From contig NZ_JUGU01000001.1 of assembly GCF_000799465.1 (NCBI RefSeq), positions 434,001 through 498,000 of the forward strand: a DNA stretch of 64,000 bases, given 5' to 3'. The notes beneath the pieces were generated by a model. That model was not told where the DNA came from. It was given only the letters and a program-made list of their open reading frames with translations, and did no database searches. Shown here in pieces: positions 10,388 to 19,746 of this stretch. Origin of the DNA: Psychroserpens sp. Hel_I_66. Lineage in GTDB: Bacteria; Bacteroidota; Bacteroidia; Flavobacteriales; Flavobacteriaceae. The translations under genes were made by a program, and so were the position numbers. Position 1 is the stretch's first letter; the number at the start of each line of letters is the position of its first letter.

Positions 10388-10693
10388 ATGAGTCAGAAAA
10401 TTAGAATAAAATTAAAGTCTTACGATCACAATTTAGTTGATAAGTCTGCTGAAAAGATTGTAAAAACAGTGAAAAGTACTGGTGCTGTTGTGACAGGTCC
10501 AATTCCTTTACCAACGCATAAAAAGATTTTCACTGTATTGCGTTCACCACACGTAAATAAGAAGTCAAGAGAACAATTTCAATTAAGCTCTTATAAGCGC
10601 TTATTGGATATTTACTCTTCATCTTCTAAGACGATTGACGCTTTAATGAAACTTGAATTGCCAAGTGGAGTTGAAGTTGAGATAAAAGTGTAA
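10388..10693 (+). CDS. rpsJ: 30S ribosomal protein S10
   Basis: S10, 101 residues, is a head protein of the 30S subunit and also takes part in NusB-linked antitermination. The motifs [15 protein letters not shown] and [28 protein letters not shown] are diagnostic. It is the last gene before an unusually long and structured 184-base gap; the later genes of the S10 cluster are packed within about 20 bases of one another. Confidence 0.99.
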   Translation: MSQKIRIKLKSYDHNLVDKSAEKIVKTVKSTGAVVTGPIPLPTHKKIFTVLRSPHVNKKSREQFQLSSYKRLLDIYSSSSKTIDALMKLELPSGVEVEIKV

Positions 10694-10725
10694 GTAACTC
10701 TTAGTTATCTAAGAAATTTAAATGT

Positions 10726-10858
10726 CCCACCGATGCGGTCGCGGGAAAAACGGTAAAAATACAATTCAAGGTCGAATGTATTTTCGGCCTTGAATTTTAC
10801 AAATAGGGACAAGTCGCGACTTGTCCGACATAAACTGAAAAGGCAAGTCGCGAATTGC
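10726..10858 (+). repeat. Cluster of inverted repeats (REP-like or leader structure) between rpsJ and rplC
   Basis: Four foldable elements lie in the 184-base spacer. (1) 10726-10745: CCC and GGG around ACCG-ATG-CGGT. (2) 10763-10796: AATTCAAGG paired with CCTTGAATT, extended inward by three more pairs including one GU. (3) 10807-10826: perfect 20-base palindrome GGACAAGTCGCGACTTGTCC. (4) 10843-10858: GCAAGTCGCGAATTGC, the same core with one mismatch. Elements 3 and 4 share CAAGTCGCGA, and TCGCG also occurs in element 1. The GC-rich core stands out from the AT-rich spacers around it. Two near-copies side by side resemble REP/BIME sequences; an r-protein leader is the alternative. Confidence 0.6.
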
Positions 10859-10877
10859 TAACTAAAAATAATTAATT

Positions 10878-11495
10878 ATGTCTGGGTTAATAGGAAAAAA
10901 GATCGGTATGACCAGCATTTTCGATGAAAATGGAAAAAATATTCCATGTACAGTAATCGAAGCTGGACCATGTATCGTTACCCAAGTCAGAACCGAAGAG
11001 GTAGACGGGTACAATGCCCTTCAACTTGGTTTCGATGACAAGACAGAGAAAAGTGCTACAAAAGCTGAAATTGGTCACGCCAAAAAAGCTGGTACTTCTG
11101 TTAAATCAAAAGTCGCGGAATTTCAAGGATTTGGAGGAGATTACAAATTAGGTGATGCCATAACAGTAGAGCACTTTATAGAAGGTGAATTTGTTGATAT
11201 TGCAGGAACATCAAAAGGTAAAGGTTTCCAAGGTGTTGTGAAACGTCATGGATTTGGTGGAGTTGGTCAAGCAACGCATGGTCAACACAACCGTTTAAGA
11301 GCTCCAGGTTCTATTGGTGCTGCTTCATATCCTGCAAGAGTATTTAAAGGTATGAAAATGGCTGGTCGAATGGGTGGCGAAAGAGTGAATGTTGAAAATT
11401 TAAGAGTCTACAAGGTAGTTCCAGAAAAGAACTTAATCGTGGTTAAAGGATGTGTTCCAGGACACAAAAACTCTTATGTAATTATTCAGAAGTAA
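10878..11495 (+). CDS. rplC: 50S ribosomal protein L3
   Basis: L3, 205 residues, is an early-assembly protein whose loop reaches the peptidyl-transferase centre. The start [19 protein letters not shown] and the central [24 protein letters not shown] segment identify it. In the loop after GSIG, where enterobacterial L3 has QNQTPG with a methylated Gln, this protein has AASYPA, so that methylation site seems absent. The stop overlaps the start of rplD by one base (TAATG), indicating translational coupling. Confidence 0.99.
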   Translation: MSGLIGKKIGMTSIFDENGKNIPCTVIEAGPCIVTQVRTEEVDGYNALQLGFDDKTEKSATKAEIGHAKKAGTSVKSKVAEFQGFGGDYKLGDAITVEHFIEGEFVDIAGTSKGKGFQGVVKRHGFGGVGQATHGQHNRLRAPGSIGAASYPARVFKGMKMAGRMGGERVNVENLRVYKVVPEKNLIVVKGCVPGHKNSYVIIQK

Positions 11496-12124
11496 TGAAA
11501 GTAGCAGTTTTAGATTTAAACGGAAAAGACACAGGTAGAAAGGTAGAGCTTTCTAAGGATGTGTTCGCTATTGGGCCTAATAACCATGCAGTTTACTTAG
11601 ATGTTAAGCAATATCTTGCTAATCAACGTCAAGGAACGCACAAGGCAAAAGAAAGAGCAGAAATTTCTGGAAGTACACGTAAGATTAAAAAACAAAAAGG
11701 TACTGGTACTGCAAGAGCAGGTAGTATTAAATCTGGTGTATTTAAAGGTGGTGGACGTATGTTCGGACCAAGACCAAGAAATTATAGCTTTAAGCTTAAC
11801 AAAAACCTGAAGCGTCTAGCACGTAAATCAGCGTTAAGTATGAAAGCAAATGATAAAGATATCGTAGTTTTGGAAGATTTCAGTTTTGATGCTCCAAAGA
11901 CGAAAAACTTTACAAATATGTTGAAAGCATTAGAGATACAAGATAAAAAATCTTTGATTGTGTTGGGTGCTTCAAATAATAATGTATATTTGTCATCACG
12001 AAATTTTAAGGGCTCTGAAGTCGTAATGAATTCAGAATTAAGTACTTATAAGATTTTAAATGCAAATAAAATAGTTCTTTTAGAGAGTTCTTTAGAAGGA
12101 ATTGAAACGAATTTAAGTAAATAA
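11495..12124 (+). CDS. rplD: 50S ribosomal protein L4
   Basis: L4 is taken as 209 residues starting [19 protein letters not shown]. An upstream in-frame ATG at 11450 would add 15 residues read from the end of rplC and does not look like L4, so the ATG at 11495, inside TAATG, is chosen. The central extended loop is conserved ([29 protein letters not shown]). In E. coli L4 represses its own operon through a leader upstream of S10; whether it acts on the structured rpsJ-rplC spacer here is unknown. Confidence 0.98.
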   Translation: MKVAVLDLNGKDTGRKVELSKDVFAIGPNNHAVYLDVKQYLANQRQGTHKAKERAEISGSTRKIKKQKGTGTARAGSIKSGVFKGGGRMFGPRPRNYSFKLNKNLKRLARKSALSMKANDKDIVVLEDFSFDAPKTKNFTNMLKALEIQDKKSLIVLGASNNNVYLSSRNFKGSEVVMNSELSTYKILNANKIVLLESSLEGIETNLSK

Positions 12125-12131
12125 GAAGACA

Positions 12132-12422
12132 ATGAGTATCTTAATTAAACCTATCATCACTGAAAAAGCAACAACTAATAGTGAGTTGAACAATTGCTTT
12201 ACATTTCAAGTGAACACTAAGGCGAACAAGGTAGAAATCAAAAAAGCAGTTGAAGCTGCTTATGGTGTCTCTGTTGAAAAAGTTCGTACTATAAATGTCC
12301 GTCCAGATAGAAGTACTAAGTTTACAAAAACTGGTATTCAACATGGTAAAACAAATGCTGTTAAAAAGGCAATTGTACAACTGGCGGAAGGTGAAGTAAT
12401 TGATTTATACACTAACATGTAA
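12132..12422 (+). CDS. rplW: 50S ribosomal protein L23
   Basis: L23, 96 residues, lies at the polypeptide exit tunnel and is the docking site for trigger factor and SRP. It starts MSILIKPIITEKAT and carries NKVEIKKAVEAAYGVSVEKVRT, the family core. The size is normal for the short bacterial form. It follows rplD by 7 bases and precedes rplB by 10, in conserved order. Confidence 0.98.
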   Translation: MSILIKPIITEKATTNSELNNCFTFQVNTKANKVEIKKAVEAAYGVSVEKVRTINVRPDRSTKFTKTGIQHGKTNAVKKAIVQLAEGEVIDLYTNM

Positions 12423-12432
12423 TTAGACAAGA

Positions 12433-13260
12433 ATGTCGGTAAGAAAATTAAAACCAATCACATCAGCTCAGCGATTTAGAGTAGTAAATGGATTCGATGC
12501 CATCACTACTGATAAGCCGGAGAAGAGTTTGCTCGCTCCGAACAAAAGATCTGGTGGTAGAAACAATCGAGGAAAAATGACCATGCGCCAAATTGGTGGA
12601 GGTCATAAAAGAAAGTATCGTATTATCGATTTTAAACGTAATAAAACAGGAGTTCCTGGTGAAGTTATGTCAATTCAATACGATCCTAACAGAACAGCTT
12701 TTATCGCTTTATTGAATTATCAAGATGGTGAAAAAAGCTATATCATTGCGCAAAACGGATTACAAGTTGGGCAAAATGTTGTTTCTGGAAGAGAAGGAGT
12801 AGCGCCAGAAATTGGTAATTCTATGCCTTTAAGTGAGATTCCATTAGGTACAATAATTTCTTGTATAGAATTACGTCCTGGACAAGGAGCAGTAATGGCA
12901 AGAAGTGCTGGTGCTTTTGCTCAATTAATGGCAAGAGACGGTAAGTTCGCAACAGTTAAATTACCTTCGGGAGAAACAAGATTGATTCTTTCAGAATGTA
13001 TGGCAACAATAGGAGTTGTTTCTAACTCAGATCATCAATTGACAGTTTCTGGTAAAGCAGGACGTACAAGATGGTTAGGTAGAAGGCCTAGAGTAAGACC
13101 AGTGGTTATGAATCCAGTCGATCACCCAATGGGTGGTGGTGAAGGTAAATCTTCAGGAGGGCACCCAAGATCAAGAAATGGTATTCCAGCTAAAGGTTAT
13201 AGAACACGTTCTAAAACTAAGTCGAGTAATAAGTATATTGTAGAACGTAGAAAGAAATAA
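12433..13260 (+). CDS. rplB: 50S ribosomal protein L2
   Basis: L2, 275 residues, is needed for subunit joining and peptidyl transfer. The core [17 protein letters not shown] and the C-terminal [19 protein letters not shown] are present. The first His of the E. coli-type DHPHGGGEG motif is kept and the second is Met. It ends with a basic tail (VERRKK). The gene sits between rplW and rpsS as in nearly all bacteria. Confidence 0.99.
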   Translation: MSVRKLKPITSAQRFRVVNGFDAITTDKPEKSLLAPNKRSGGRNNRGKMTMRQIGGGHKRKYRIIDFKRNKTGVPGEVMSIQYDPNRTAFIALLNYQDGEKSYIIAQNGLQVGQNVVSGREGVAPEIGNSMPLSEIPLGTIISCIELRPGQGAVMARSAGAFAQLMARDGKFATVKLPSGETRLILSECMATIGVVSNSDHQLTVSGKAGRTRWLGRRPRVRPVVMNPVDHPMGGGEGKSSGGHPRSRNGIPAKGYRTRSKTKSSNKYIVERRKK

Positions 13261-13270
13261 TTGAGATAAT

Positions 13271-13549
13271 ATGGCACGTTCATTAAAAAAAGGACCTTAC
13301 ATCCATTATAAATTGAGTAAAAGAGTTGAAGAGAATGTGGCTTCAAACAAAAAGACGGTAATCAAAACGTGGTCTAGAGCCTCTATGATTTCGCCAGATT
13401 TTGTTGGGCAAACAATAGCTGTTCACAATGGTCGTCAATTTGTACCAGTTTATGTAACTGAAAATATGGTAGGTCATAAATTAGGAGAATTTTCACCAAC
13501 AAGATCTTTTAGAGGTCATGCAGGTGCAAAAAATAAAGGTAAAAAATAG
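13271..13549 (+). CDS. rpsS: 30S ribosomal protein S19
   Basis: S19, 92 residues, forms the S13-S19 pair on the 30S head near A-site tRNA. It starts [20 protein letters not shown] and contains [22 protein letters not shown] and [18 protein letters not shown], all family hallmarks. Only 5 bases separate its stop from the rplV start. Confidence 0.99.
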   Translation: MARSLKKGPYIHYKLSKRVEENVASNKKTVIKTWSRASMISPDFVGQTIAVHNGRQFVPVYVTENMVGHKLGEFSPTRSFRGHAGAKNKGKK

Positions 13550-13554
13550 TAGCT

Positions 13555-13962
13555 ATGGGAAGTCGTAAAAAACAAATGGCAGACGCTATTAAAGAAGACA
13601 GAAAAAAAGTTGCATTTGCAAAACTTAATAACTGTCCTACTTCGCCAAGAAAAATGCGTTTAGTTGCAGATTTGGTAAGAGGTAAGGAAGCTGAAAAAGC
13701 ATTACAAATCTTAAGATTTAGCTCAAAGGAAGCATCTCGTCGTTTAGAGAAGTTGTTGTTATCAGCAATTGCGAACTGGCAAGCTAAAAATGAAGATGCA
13801 GATCTAGAAGAAGCAGATTTATTTGTTCAAGAGATTAGAGTTGATGGAGGATCTATGTTAAAGAGATTACGTCCAGCGCCTCAAGGTCGTGCACATAGAA
13901 TAAGAAAAAGATCTAATCACGTTACAGTTGTGATTGGAGCTAAAAATAACACACAAGCTTAA
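13555..13962 (+). CDS. rplV: 50S ribosomal protein L22
   Basis: L22, 135 residues, lines the nascent-chain tunnel with its beta-hairpin, the site of many macrolide-resistance changes. The family segments [19 protein letters not shown] and [20 protein letters not shown] are intact. The N-terminus has about 17 extra residues relative to E. coli L22 ([19 protein letters not shown]). ATG at 13555 is kept because it follows rpsS closely; the next in-frame ATG (residue 8) is possible. Confidence 0.97.
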   Translation: MGSRKKQMADAIKEDRKKVAFAKLNNCPTSPRKMRLVADLVRGKEAEKALQILRFSSKEASRRLEKLLLSAIANWQAKNEDADLEEADLFVQEIRVDGGSMLKRLRPAPQGRAHRIRKRSNHVTVVIGAKNNTQA

Positions 13963-13970
13963 GTAGAGAT

Positions 13971-14690
13971 ATGGGACAAAAGACAAATCCAATCGGAAAT
14001 CGTTTAGGAATTATCAGAGGATGGGAATCTAACTGGTATGGTGGAAATGATTATGGTGACAAACTTGCTGAGGATGATAAAATCAGAAAGTACATCCATG
14101 CTCGTTTATCTAAAGCAAGTGTATCTAGAGTTATTATTGAGCGCACGCTTAAACTTGTAACCGTTACTATCACTACTGCAAGACCTGGTATTATTATCGG
14201 TAAAGGTGGTCAAGAGGTAGACAAGTTAAAAGAAGAGCTTAAGAAAATTACTGGAAAAGAAGTTCAGTTAAATATCTTTGAAATAAAGAGACCTGAACTT
14301 GATGCGTTTTTAGTAGGATCAAGTGTTGCTCGTCAAATTGAAAATCGTATCTCATATAGACGTGCGATCAAGATGGCAATTGCTGCTGCTATGCGTATGA
14401 ATGCAGAAGGAATAAAAATTCAGATTAGTGGTCGTTTAAATGGTGCGGAAATGGCACGTAGTGAACACTATAAAGAAGGACGTATTCCATTGTCTACTTT
14501 TAGAGCTGATATTGACTATGCTTTGGTTGAGGCACATACTACTTATGGTAGATTAGGTGTTAAAGTGTGGATCATGAAAGGTGAAGTATACGGAAAAAGA
14601 GAACTTTCTCCATTAGTTGGCTTGTCTAAGAAACAAGGTGGTAAAACAGGAGGACGCGGTCGAGATAATAAATCTCGTCGTAGAAAGTAA
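13971..14690 (+). CDS. rpsC: 30S ribosomal protein S3
   Basis: S3, 239 residues, forms part of the mRNA entry site and has helicase-like function with S4 and S5. It starts [20 protein letters not shown], has the KH-domain loop [15 protein letters not shown] (about residues 65-80) and the [22 protein letters not shown] motif, and ends in a Lys/Arg-rich tail. Standard position between rplV and rplP. Confidence 0.99.
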   Translation: MGQKTNPIGNRLGIIRGWESNWYGGNDYGDKLAEDDKIRKYIHARLSKASVSRVIIERTLKLVTVTITTARPGIIIGKGGQEVDKLKEELKKITGKEVQLNIFEIKRPELDAFLVGSSVARQIENRISYRRAIKMAIAAAMRMNAEGIKIQISGRLNGAEMARSEHYKEGRIPLSTFRADIDYALVEAHTTYGRLGVKVWIMKGEVYGKRELSPLVGLSKKQGGKTGGRGRDNKSRRRK

Positions 14691-14708
14691 TTTTAAAGAA
14701 AAGTAATA

Positions 14709-15128
14709 ATGTTACAACCGAAAAGAACAAAATTTCGTAAAGTCCAAAAAGGACGTATGAAAGGAAATACCGGAAGAGGTCATATGCTTTCTAGTGGTAT
14801 GTTTGGAATAAAATCTTTAGATTCTGAATTTTTGACATCTCGTCAAATTGAAGCTGCACGTATCGCTGCAACTCGTTATATGAAAAGAGAAGGTCAATTA
14901 TGGATAAAAGTATTTCCAGATAAACCAATTACTAAGAAACCATTAGAAGTACGTATGGGTAAAGGTAAAGGTGCTGTAGAATATTGGGTAGCGGTAGTTA
15001 AACCAGGAAGAATTATCTTCGAAGTTGGTGGAGTACCAATTGAGGTAGCTAAAGAAGCTTTACGCTTAGCAGCTCAAAAATTACCAGTGAAAACTAAGTT
15101 TTTAATCGCTAGAGATTACGAAGCATAA
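14709..15128 (+). CDS. rplP: 50S ribosomal protein L16
   Basis: L16, 139 residues, organises the A-site finger and tRNA binding on the 50S subunit. [19 protein letters not shown] at the start, and [14 protein letters not shown] and [18 protein letters not shown] segments, identify it. The start is clear because the N-terminus matches the family from residue 1. It follows rpsC by 18 bases. Confidence 0.99.
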   Translation: MLQPKRTKFRKVQKGRMKGNTGRGHMLSSGMFGIKSLDSEFLTSRQIEAARIAATRYMKREGQLWIKVFPDKPITKKPLEVRMGKGKGAVEYWVAVVKPGRIIFEVGGVPIEVAKEALRLAAQKLPVKTKFLIARDYEA

Positions 15129-15141
15129 TTTATTTGATATC

Positions 15142-15333
15142 ATGAAACAATCAGAAATTAAAGAATTATCAGTAACTGAGTTACAAGAGAGACTTAGTGA
15201 AACTAAAAAGAGTTATGCAGAGCTTAAAATGGCACATGCAATCTCTCCATTAGATAATCCAATTCAGTTACGAACCGTTAGACGATCAGTAGCAAGAATT
15301 GCAACAGAATTAACTAAAAGAGAAATACAATAA
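15142..15333 (+). CDS. rpmC: 50S ribosomal protein L29
   Basis: L29 is a 63-residue helical hairpin next to L23 at the exit tunnel. It starts MKQSEIKELSVTELQERL and has the family pair LKMAHAISPLDNPIQLRTVRRSVARI. Size and position between rplP and rpsQ are standard. Confidence 0.97.
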   Translation: MKQSEIKELSVTELQERLSETKKSYAELKMAHAISPLDNPIQLRTVRRSVARIATELTKREIQ

Positions 15334-15351
15334 TTGTATTCTGGCTGAAAG

Positions 15352-15609
15352 ATGGAAAAAAGAAATTTAAGAAAAGAGCGTATAGGAGTTGTTACTAGTA
15401 ACAAAATGCAGAAATCAATTGTGGTTGCTGAAGTTAAAAAAGTAAAACACCCTATGTACGGAAAATTCGTTTTGAAAACAAAGAAATATGTTGCTCACGA
15501 CGAAACAAACGACTGTAACATTGGAGATACAGTAAAGATCATGGAAACAAGACCTTTAAGTAAATCTAAATGTTGGAGATTAGTAGAAATAATTGAAAGA
15601 GCGAAGTAA
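15352..15609 (+). CDS. rpsQ: 30S ribosomal protein S17
   Basis: S17, 85 residues, is an OB-fold primary 16S-binding protein. It contains [38 protein letters not shown] and [20 protein letters not shown], all diagnostic. It ends two bases before the rplN start. Confidence 0.98.
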   Translation: MEKRNLRKERIGVVTSNKMQKSIVVAEVKKVKHPMYGKFVLKTKKYVAHDETNDCNIGDTVKIMETRPLSKSKCWRLVEIIERAK

Positions 15610-15611
15610 TT

Positions 15612-15980
15612 ATGGTACAACAAGAATCAAGATTAAAAGTAGCTGATAACACTGGAGCAAAGGAAGTATTAACTATCCGTGTTCTAGGTGGTACAAAAAG
15701 AAGATACGCGTCTATTGGAGATAAAATAGTTGTCTCAGTTAAAGATGCTACTCCTAATGGAAACATTAAAAAAGGAGCAGTTTCAACAGCAGTAGTTGTT
15801 CGTACTAAAAAAGAAGTGAGACGTCCAGATGGATCTTATATAAGATTTGATGATAACGCATGTGTACTTTTAAATCCAACAGGAGAAATGAGAGGAACAC
15901 GTGTTTTTGGACCAGTAGCTAGAGAACTTCGTGATAGACAATTCATGAAAATTGTATCATTAGCACCAGAAGTGCTTTAA
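15612..15980 (+). CDS. rplN: 50S ribosomal protein L14
   Basis: L14, 122 residues, lies at the subunit interface and is the target of the silencing factor RsfS, whose gene is at 37279-37650 in this window. [20 protein letters not shown] and [18 protein letters not shown] are conserved. Its stop shares a base with an ATG (TAATG at 15978-15982), the first of two candidate starts for rplX. Confidence 0.99.
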   Translation: MVQQESRLKVADNTGAKEVLTIRVLGGTKRRYASIGDKIVVSVKDATPNGNIKKGAVSTAVVVRTKKEVRRPDGSYIRFDDNACVLLNPTGEMRGTRVFGPVARELRDRQFMKIVSLAPEVL

Positions 15981-15991
15981 TGACTAATAAA

Positions 15992-16303
15992 ATGACAAAG
16001 TTTAAAATTAAATCAGGAGATACTGTACAGGTAATAGCTGGAGACCATAAAGGTACCGAAGGTAAAGTTGTGAAAGTATTAAAAGATAAAAACAAAGCCA
16101 TCGTAGAAGGTGTGAATATGGTTAAGAAACATACTAAACCAAGTGCACAGAATCCTCAAGGTGGTATTGTAGAAAAAGAAGCACCAATCCATATTTCTAA
16201 CTTATCATTGTTAACTTCTAAAGGAGACTTAACAAGAATAGGTTACAAAATGGAAGGTGACAAGAAAGTAAGATTTTCAACAAAATCAAATGAAGTAATA
16301 TAG
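15992..16303 (+). CDS. rplX: 50S ribosomal protein L24
   Basis: L24, 103 residues from the chosen start [21 protein letters not shown]. It is an assembly initiator with a KOW motif (about residues 5-32). An ATG twelve bases upstream (15980) overlaps the rplN stop and would add MTNK; the family normally starts at the downstream Met, so 15992 is preferred, but coupling through TAATG keeps 15980 open. [26 protein letters not shown] confirms the family. Confidence 0.95.
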   Translation: MTKFKIKSGDTVQVIAGDHKGTEGKVVKVLKDKNKAIVEGVNMVKKHTKPSAQNPQGGIVEKEAPIHISNLSLLTSKGDLTRIGYKMEGDKKVRFSTKSNEVI

Positions 16304-16305
16304 TT

Positions 16306-16857
16306 ATGGCTTATATTCCAAGATTAAAACAAGAGTACAAGGACAAAGTAGTTTCTGCTCTTACAGAAGAATTCGGATATAAAAACGTAATGCAAGTTCC
16401 AAAACTTAAAAAGATTGTTATCTCTAAAGGTGTTGGTGCTGCTGTTGCAGATAAAAAATTAATTGATCATGCAATTGATGAATTAACAATGATATCTGGT
16501 CAAAAAGCTGTTGCTACATTATCCAAGAAAGATGTTGCCTCTTTCAAATTACGTAAAGGAATGCCTATTGGTGTTAGAGTTACATTAAGAGGAGAGCAAA
16601 TGTATGAGTTTTTAGATCGTTTAGTAACATCAGCATTGCCCCGAGTTAGAGATTTCAGTGGTATCAAGGCTACAGGCTTTGATGGTAGAGGTAATTACAA
16701 TTTAGGTATTGTGGAGCAAATTATCTTTCCAGAAGTTAATATTGATAAAATCAATAAAATCTCTGGTATGGATATTACATTTGTTACATCTGCTGAAACA
16801 GACAAAGAAGCAAAATCGTTATTAACTGAAATGGGTTTACCTTTTCAAAAGAACTAA
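16306..16857 (+). CDS. rplE: 50S ribosomal protein L5
   Basis: L5, 183 residues, contacts 5S rRNA and P-site tRNA in the central protuberance. It has [41 protein letters not shown] and a C-terminal [19 protein letters not shown], as in other L5 proteins. It sits 2 bases after rplX and 3 bases before rpsN. Confidence 0.99.
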   Translation: MAYIPRLKQEYKDKVVSALTEEFGYKNVMQVPKLKKIVISKGVGAAVADKKLIDHAIDELTMISGQKAVATLSKKDVASFKLRKGMPIGVRVTLRGEQMYEFLDRLVTSALPRVRDFSGIKATGFDGRGNYNLGIVEQIIFPEVNIDKINKISGMDITFVTSAETDKEAKSLLTEMGLPFQKN

Positions 16858-16860
16858 GAT

Positions 16861-17130
16861 ATGGCTAAAGAATCAATGAAAGCCCGTGAGGTAAAAAGAG
16901 CAAAAACCGTGGCAAAATATGCTGAGAAACGTAAAGCTTTAAAAGAAGCTGGAGATTACGAAGCATTACAGAAGTTACCAAAAAATGCTTCTCCTGTTCG
17001 TCAACACAACCGTTGTAAATTGACGGGAAGACCAAAAGGATATATGAGAGTATTTGGTATTTCAAGAGTTATGTTTCGCCAAATGGCAAACCAAGGTTTA
17101 ATTCCAGGTGTTAAAAAAGCATCTTGGTAA
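16861..17130 (+). CDS. rpsN: 30S ribosomal protein S14 (zinc-free type)
   Basis: This is the long 89-residue S14 of the 30S head. It carries [33 protein letters not shown]. The single Cys and the absence of a CxxC...CxxC ribbon show the zinc-free form. It is followed by a 91-base spacer with a potential fold before rpsH, unlike the short gaps before it. Confidence 0.98.
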   Translation: MAKESMKAREVKRAKTVAKYAEKRKALKEAGDYEALQKLPKNASPVRQHNRCKLTGRPKGYMRVFGISRVMFRQMANQGLIPGVKKASW

Positions 17131-17146
17131 TTTTTCTCTACCTAAA

Positions 17147-17208
17147 CGGTAAAAAATAAGAATTATAAATTGGTTTTAGGTTCAACATTGTGTTGAAAAC
17201 CACTACCG
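17147..17208 (+). promoter_or_regulatory. Foldable spacer before rpsH
   Basis: In the rpsN-rpsH gap, TTCAACA (17181-17187) pairs with TGTTGAA (17191-17197) around loop TTG. GGTT (17172-17175) pairs with AACC (17198-17201), and CGGTA (17147-17151) pairs with TACCG (17204-17208). These nest into one bulged 62-base structure ending 14 bases before the rpsH start. No T-run follows, so it is not an ordinary terminator. It could be a protein-binding leader for S8, which autoregulates the spc operon in E. coli at a different place. This is inference from pairing only. Confidence 0.4.
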
Positions 17209-17221
17209 CAAATTAATATAA

Positions 17222-17620
17222 ATGAATACAGATCCAATTGCTGATTACTTAACAAGAATCAGAAATGCAGTAAAAGCAAATCACAGAGTGGTTGAAATTC
17301 CTGCATCTAATTTAAAGAAAGAGATGACTAAGATATTATTCGATCAAGGATATATTTTAAGTTATAAGTTTGACGATTCTACTGTACAGGGAACAATTAA
17401 GATTGCTTTGAAGTACAATAAGGAAACTAAAGAATCGGTAATCAAGAAAATCCAACGAATCAGTACACCAGGTTTACGTAAGTATGCTGGCGCTAATGAA
17501 ATGCCAAGAATCCTTAATGGTTTAGGTATTGCAATTGTATCTACATCGAGAGGTGTAATTACAGGTAAGCAAGCGCAAAGAGAAAATGTAGGTGGAGAAG
17601 TACTGTGTTACGTTTACTAA
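17222..17620 (+). CDS. rpsH: 30S ribosomal protein S8
   Basis: S8, 132 residues, binds the central 16S domain and in E. coli represses the spc operon. It starts MNTDPIADYLTRIRNAVKANH and ends with the signature GIAIVSTSRGVITGKQAQ followed by GGEVLCYVY. It is preceded by a structured 91-base spacer and followed 17 bases later by rplF. Confidence 0.99.
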   Translation: MNTDPIADYLTRIRNAVKANHRVVEIPASNLKKEMTKILFDQGYILSYKFDDSTVQGTIKIALKYNKETKESVIKKIQRISTPGLRKYAGANEMPRILNGLGIAIVSTSRGVITGKQAQRENVGGEVLCYVY

Positions 17621-17637
17621 TTTAAAGCAGAAAGAAC

Positions 17638-18180
17638 ATGTCAAGAATAGGAAATAATCCAGTAGCAATTCCAGAAGGAGTTTCAGTTGATGTTAAAGAC
17701 AACGTAGTTACTGTAAAAGGTAAATTAGGGGAATTAACACAAAATTATGATACTGTTGAGATCAAAGTTGAGGACGGAAACGTGCTTGTAACGAGATCAT
17801 CAGATAGTAAAGAGCAAAAAGCAAAACACGGTTTGTACAGATCTTTAATGGATAACATGATCGAAGGTGTATCTAAAGGATGGACTAAAAAATTAGAACT
17901 TGTTGGTGTAGGTTATAGAGCGTCTAATCAAGGTCAAAAATTAGATTTGGCTTTAGGATTCTCTCATAATATCGTTTTAGATATAGCACCAGAGGTAAAT
18001 GTAGAGACCATTTCAGAAAAAAGTAAAAACCCAATAATAAAATTAACATCTCACGATAAACAATTAGTTGGACAAGTAGCTGCAAAAATTCGCGGTTTTA
18101 GAAGACCAGAACCTTACAAAGGAAAAGGTATTAAGTTTGTTGGTGAAGAATTAAGAAGAAAAGCAGGTAAATCAGCTTAA
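17638..18180 (+). CDS. rplF: 50S ribosomal protein L6
   Basis: L6, 180 residues, two tandem alpha/beta domains, lies near the GTPase-associated centre. [19 protein letters not shown] at the start and the C-terminal [24 protein letters not shown] are typical. Standard position between rpsH and rplR. Confidence 0.99.
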   Translation: MSRIGNNPVAIPEGVSVDVKDNVVTVKGKLGELTQNYDTVEIKVEDGNVLVTRSSDSKEQKAKHGLYRSLMDNMIEGVSKGWTKKLELVGVGYRASNQGQKLDLALGFSHNIVLDIAPEVNVETISEKSKNPIIKLTSHDKQLVGQVAAKIRGFRRPEPYKGKGIKFVGEELRRKAGKSA

Positions 18181-18190
18181 AAAATTAGTT

Positions 18191-18547
18191 ATGGCATTAA
18201 CAAAAAACGAAAAGAGACTAAGAATAAAAAGCAGAATACGTAAGGTTGTATCTGGTACAGAAGCAAGACCACGTTTAGCTGTTTATAGAAGTAATAAAGA
18301 AATCTATGCTCAAGTTGTAGATGATGTAACGGGTAAAACATTAGCTGCAGCATCTTCTAGAGATAAAGATGTCGCTTCATCAAAAGGAACTAAATCAGAT
18401 AAAGCAACCCTTGTGGGTAAAGCAGTAGCTGAGAAAGCAATAAAGGCAGGTATCAATACTATTTCTTTTGATAGAGGAGGATACCAATATCACGGAAGAG
18501 TAAAATCATTAGCTGAAGGCGCAAGAGAAGGCGGACTTAAATTCTAA
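18191..18547 (+). CDS. rplR: 50S ribosomal protein L18
   Basis: L18, 118 residues, binds 5S rRNA with L5. It has [31 protein letters not shown] and ends [26 protein letters not shown], the family C-terminus. It is 10 bases after rplF and 6 bases before rpsE. Confidence 0.99.
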   Translation: MALTKNEKRLRIKSRIRKVVSGTEARPRLAVYRSNKEIYAQVVDDVTGKTLAAASSRDKDVASSKGTKSDKATLVGKAVAEKAIKAGINTISFDRGGYQYHGRVKSLAEGAREGGLKF

Positions 18548-18553
18548 GACACT

Positions 18554-19078
18554 ATGTATCAAAAATATAAAAACGCAGAATTAGTAAAACCAAGTGGAAT
18601 TGATCTAAAAGATCGTTTAGTTGGTGTACAAAGAGTTACCAAAGTAACAAAAGGTGGTAGAGCTTTTGGTTTTTCAGCGATCGTAGTGGTTGGTGATGAA
18701 GCTGGAGTTGTAGGACATGGCTTAGGAAAATCAAAGGATGTGGCAACTGCAATAGCTAAAGCTGTTGAGGATGCTAAGAAAAACCTAGTAAGAATTCCTA
18801 TCATTAAAGGTACTTTACCTCACGAACAAAAAGGTAAATATGGTGGAGCGAGAGTAAATATTATTCCTGCTGCTCCTGGTACAGGTGTAATTGCTGGTGG
18901 AGCTGTAAGAACAGTTTTGGAAGCAGTTGGTGTACATGATGTATTATCAAAATCTCAAGGTTCTTCTAATCCGCATAACGTTGTAAAAGCAACTTTTGAT
19001 GCTCTATTGCAATTAAGAGATGCAGGAACAATTGCAAAGGATAGAGGTATATCTCTTGAAAAAGTATTTAACGGTTAA
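18554..19078 (+). CDS. rpsE: 30S ribosomal protein S5
   Basis: S5, 174 residues, with a dsRNA-binding-like N-terminal domain, acts in decoding fidelity and mRNA unwinding. It has [22 protein letters not shown] and [23 protein letters not shown] followed by [17 protein letters not shown]. Size and order are standard. Confidence 0.99.
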   Translation: MYQKYKNAELVKPSGIDLKDRLVGVQRVTKVTKGGRAFGFSAIVVVGDEAGVVGHGLGKSKDVATAIAKAVEDAKKNLVRIPIIKGTLPHEQKGKYGGARVNIIPAAPGTGVIAGGAVRTVLEAVGVHDVLSKSQGSSNPHNVVKATFDALLQLRDAGTIAKDRGISLEKVFNG

Positions 19079-19089
19079 TCAATAGGACG

Positions 19090-19272
19090 ATGGCAAAGAT
19101 TAAAGTAACAAAAGTAAAAAGCGCAATAAATCGTACACAGAACCAAAAGAGAATTTTAGAGTCTCTTGGTTTAAACAAAATTGGTCAAACCAAAGTGCAT
19201 GATTCATCTCCAAGTATTCTTGGGATGGTAAGTAAAGTTTCACATTTAGTTTCTGTTGAAGAAACAAAATAA
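19090..19272 (+). CDS. rpmD: 50S ribosomal protein L30
   Basis: L30, 60 residues, small peripheral 50S protein with IKVTKVKSAINRTQNQKRIL and GLNKIGQTKVHDSSPSILGM. The length is usual for bacterial L30. It lies between rpsE and rplO. Confidence 0.97.
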   Translation: MAKIKVTKVKSAINRTQNQKRILESLGLNKIGQTKVHDSSPSILGMVSKVSHLVSVEETK

Positions 19273-19281
19273 TCATATAAG

Positions 19282-19734
19282 ATGAACTTAAGTAATTTAA
19301 AACCAGCAGAAGGTTCTACTAAGAATCAAGGTAAGAGAATAGGAAGAGGACAAGGTTCTGGAAAAGGTGGTACTGCAACACGTGGTCACAAAGGAGCAAA
19401 ATCTCGTTCAGGTTATTCTAAGAAATTAGGTTTCGAAGGTGGTCAAATGCCACTTCAAAGAAGAGTTCCTAAATTTGGATTTACAAATATTAACCGAGTA
19501 GAATATCAAGGTATAAACTTAGATAAATTACAAGAGTTAGTAGAGAACAAGAAAGTAAAAGATGCAGTTGATTTTCAAACTATAGTTGATTTAGGTTTGG
19601 CAGGGAAGAATGATTTAGTTAAAATTCTTGGTCGTGGTGAATTAAAATCAAAATTAACAGTAACAGCTCATAAATTTACTGCTTCAGCAAAAGCTGCAAT
19701 TGAAGCTGCAGGTGGAGAAGCGGTAACTTTATAA
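19282..19734 (+). CDS. rplO: 50S ribosomal protein L15
   Basis: L15, 150 residues, late-assembly 50S protein. The Gly-rich N-terminal arm (GKRIGRGQGSGKGGTATRGHKG) and GFEGGQMPLQRRVPKFGF identify it. It ends 12 bases before secY, the conserved L15-SecY linkage. Confidence 0.99.
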   Translation: MNLSNLKPAEGSTKNQGKRIGRGQGSGKGGTATRGHKGAKSRSGYSKKLGFEGGQMPLQRRVPKFGFTNINRVEYQGINLDKLQELVENKKVKDAVDFQTIVDLGLAGKNDLVKILGRGELKSKLTVTAHKFTASAKAAIEAAGGEAVTL

Positions 19735-19746
19735 GAACACTTTAGT

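Noticed and set aside
11450..11494. Longer rplD start at 11450
   Set aside because: The extra 15 residues are read out of frame from the end of rplC and do not resemble L4; the ATG at 11495 gives the family N-terminus.
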